Origin: an uncultured Eubacteriales bacterium
GTDB taxonomy: Bacteria; Bacillota; Clostridia; Oscillospirales; Oscillospiraceae
DNA: 5,295 nt
Reading direction: 5' to 3'
Assembly: GCA_900553545.1 (NCBI GenBank)
Contig: USDP01000116.1
Location: 1 to 5,295 of the forward strand
In this document: one piece after another, positions 5,121 through 5,295 of the stretch
Layout: the number at the start of each line of letters is the position of its first letter
Numbering within the stretch: position 1 is the first letter of the stretch
Made by a program: the position numbers and the translations under genes
The notes under the pieces: generated by a model
Databases searched by the model: none
Told to the model about the DNA's origin: nothing
The model's input: the letters and a program-made list of their open reading frames with translations, nothing else

Positions 5121-5295
5121 ATGTCCAACATCGAAAAGCAAGCGGAACTTGCCACGAACATCAAGCTGTCGTTCCGGCTGCGAATAGACTACTCCATCTC
5201 CGAGTTCGGTTACAACTCCATCTACTACTGGATCAGCGTCTTTATGCGGTGTTCCTGACAGACCAGATGGGAATTGCCGCCGGAGCCGTCTCGTT
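5121..5295 (+). pseudogene. GPH-type sugar:cation symporter, N-terminal part with frameshift
   Basis: Only the beginning of this gene is in the window, and it is frameshifted. From 5121 it reads MSNIEKQAELATNIKLSFRL and then ISEFGYNSIYYWISVFM, but the frame soon stops at 5256-5258. Moving to the frame beginning with GCG at 5246 continues the same protein as AVFLTDQMGIAAGAVS to the window edge. The joined pattern (L-FR near the start, FG-N, a hydrophobic helix, TD--G--AGAV) fits the first helix and following loop of the GPH family (MelB, YicJ type) of the major facilitator superfamily, which imports sugars or glycosides with Na+ or H+. The break is explained by loss of one G where ATGGCG would be expected at 5244-5248. 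It could be a real inactivating mutation or a sequence or assembly error. Members are usually about 440-500 residues. The family call rests on about 50 residues. Confidence 0.7.

Noticed and set aside
4964..5164. 66-codon minus-strand frame in the region upstream of the transporter
   Set aside because: It runs antisense through the transporter's promoter and start, has no convincing ribosome site and resembles no family.
1..5295. CRISPR array, tRNA/rRNA, insertion sequence or phage elements
   Set aside because: No regularly spaced repeats, tRNA-like cloverleaf, transposase motifs or terminal inverted repeats were seen on either strand.

Overview
The window looks like chromosomal DNA from a GC-rich member of the Clostridia (Firmicutes), plausibly a gut anaerobe of the Oscillospiraceae type. 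This rests on the gene families (YesN-like AraC regulator, clostridial-type TetR regulator, MATE transporter, oleate hydratase), on purine-rich ribosome binding sites, on sigma-A-like promoters with 17-bp spacers, and on AT-rich intergenic DNA beside GC-rich genes. The assignment is inferred from family knowledge; no rRNA or other marker gene is present.

Minus-strand half (1-2441). Three genes are transcribed right to left: a MATE-family exporter (2441-1074), a TetR-family regulator (1012-431), and the first 93 codons of an oleate hydratase (280 to beyond position 1). Each has its own recognisable promoter. A strong hairpin terminator separates the TetR gene from the hydratase. Oleate hydratase adds water to unsaturated fatty acids, and the adjacent TetR gene is the obvious candidate to sense fatty acids or other membrane-active compounds and control the hydratase, the exporter or both. 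That link is inferred from position only.

Divergent intergenic region (2442-2639). It carries the strong MATE promoter (TTGACG, 17 bp, TATAAT) leftward and an extended -10 element for the AraC-type gene rightward.

Plus-strand half (2640-5295). A 502-residue regulator has a receiver-like N-terminal domain that has lost every phosphotransfer residue, and a C-terminal AraC DNA-binding domain. It overlaps by 4 nt (ATGA) the start of a medium-chain alcohol dehydrogenase gene. That gene is broken: about 70 residues in the middle and a second block near the C-terminus are missing, and the reading frame changes at the first junction. A GC-rich hairpin with a T-tract ends the unit. After a 368-bp gene-free regulatory region comes the start of a transporter resembling the GPH (glycoside-pentoside-hexuronide:cation symporter) family. 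It has a good promoter and ribosome site but a one-base frameshift near codon 42. The right half therefore looks like a sugar- or polyol-use locus in decay, with the regulator still intact.

No RNA gene, CRISPR array, insertion sequence or other mobile element was seen, and no convincing undescribed system. The most unusual points are the doubly deleted dehydrogenase, the frameshifted transporter, the fully degenerate receiver domain, and several inverted repeats placed on promoters.
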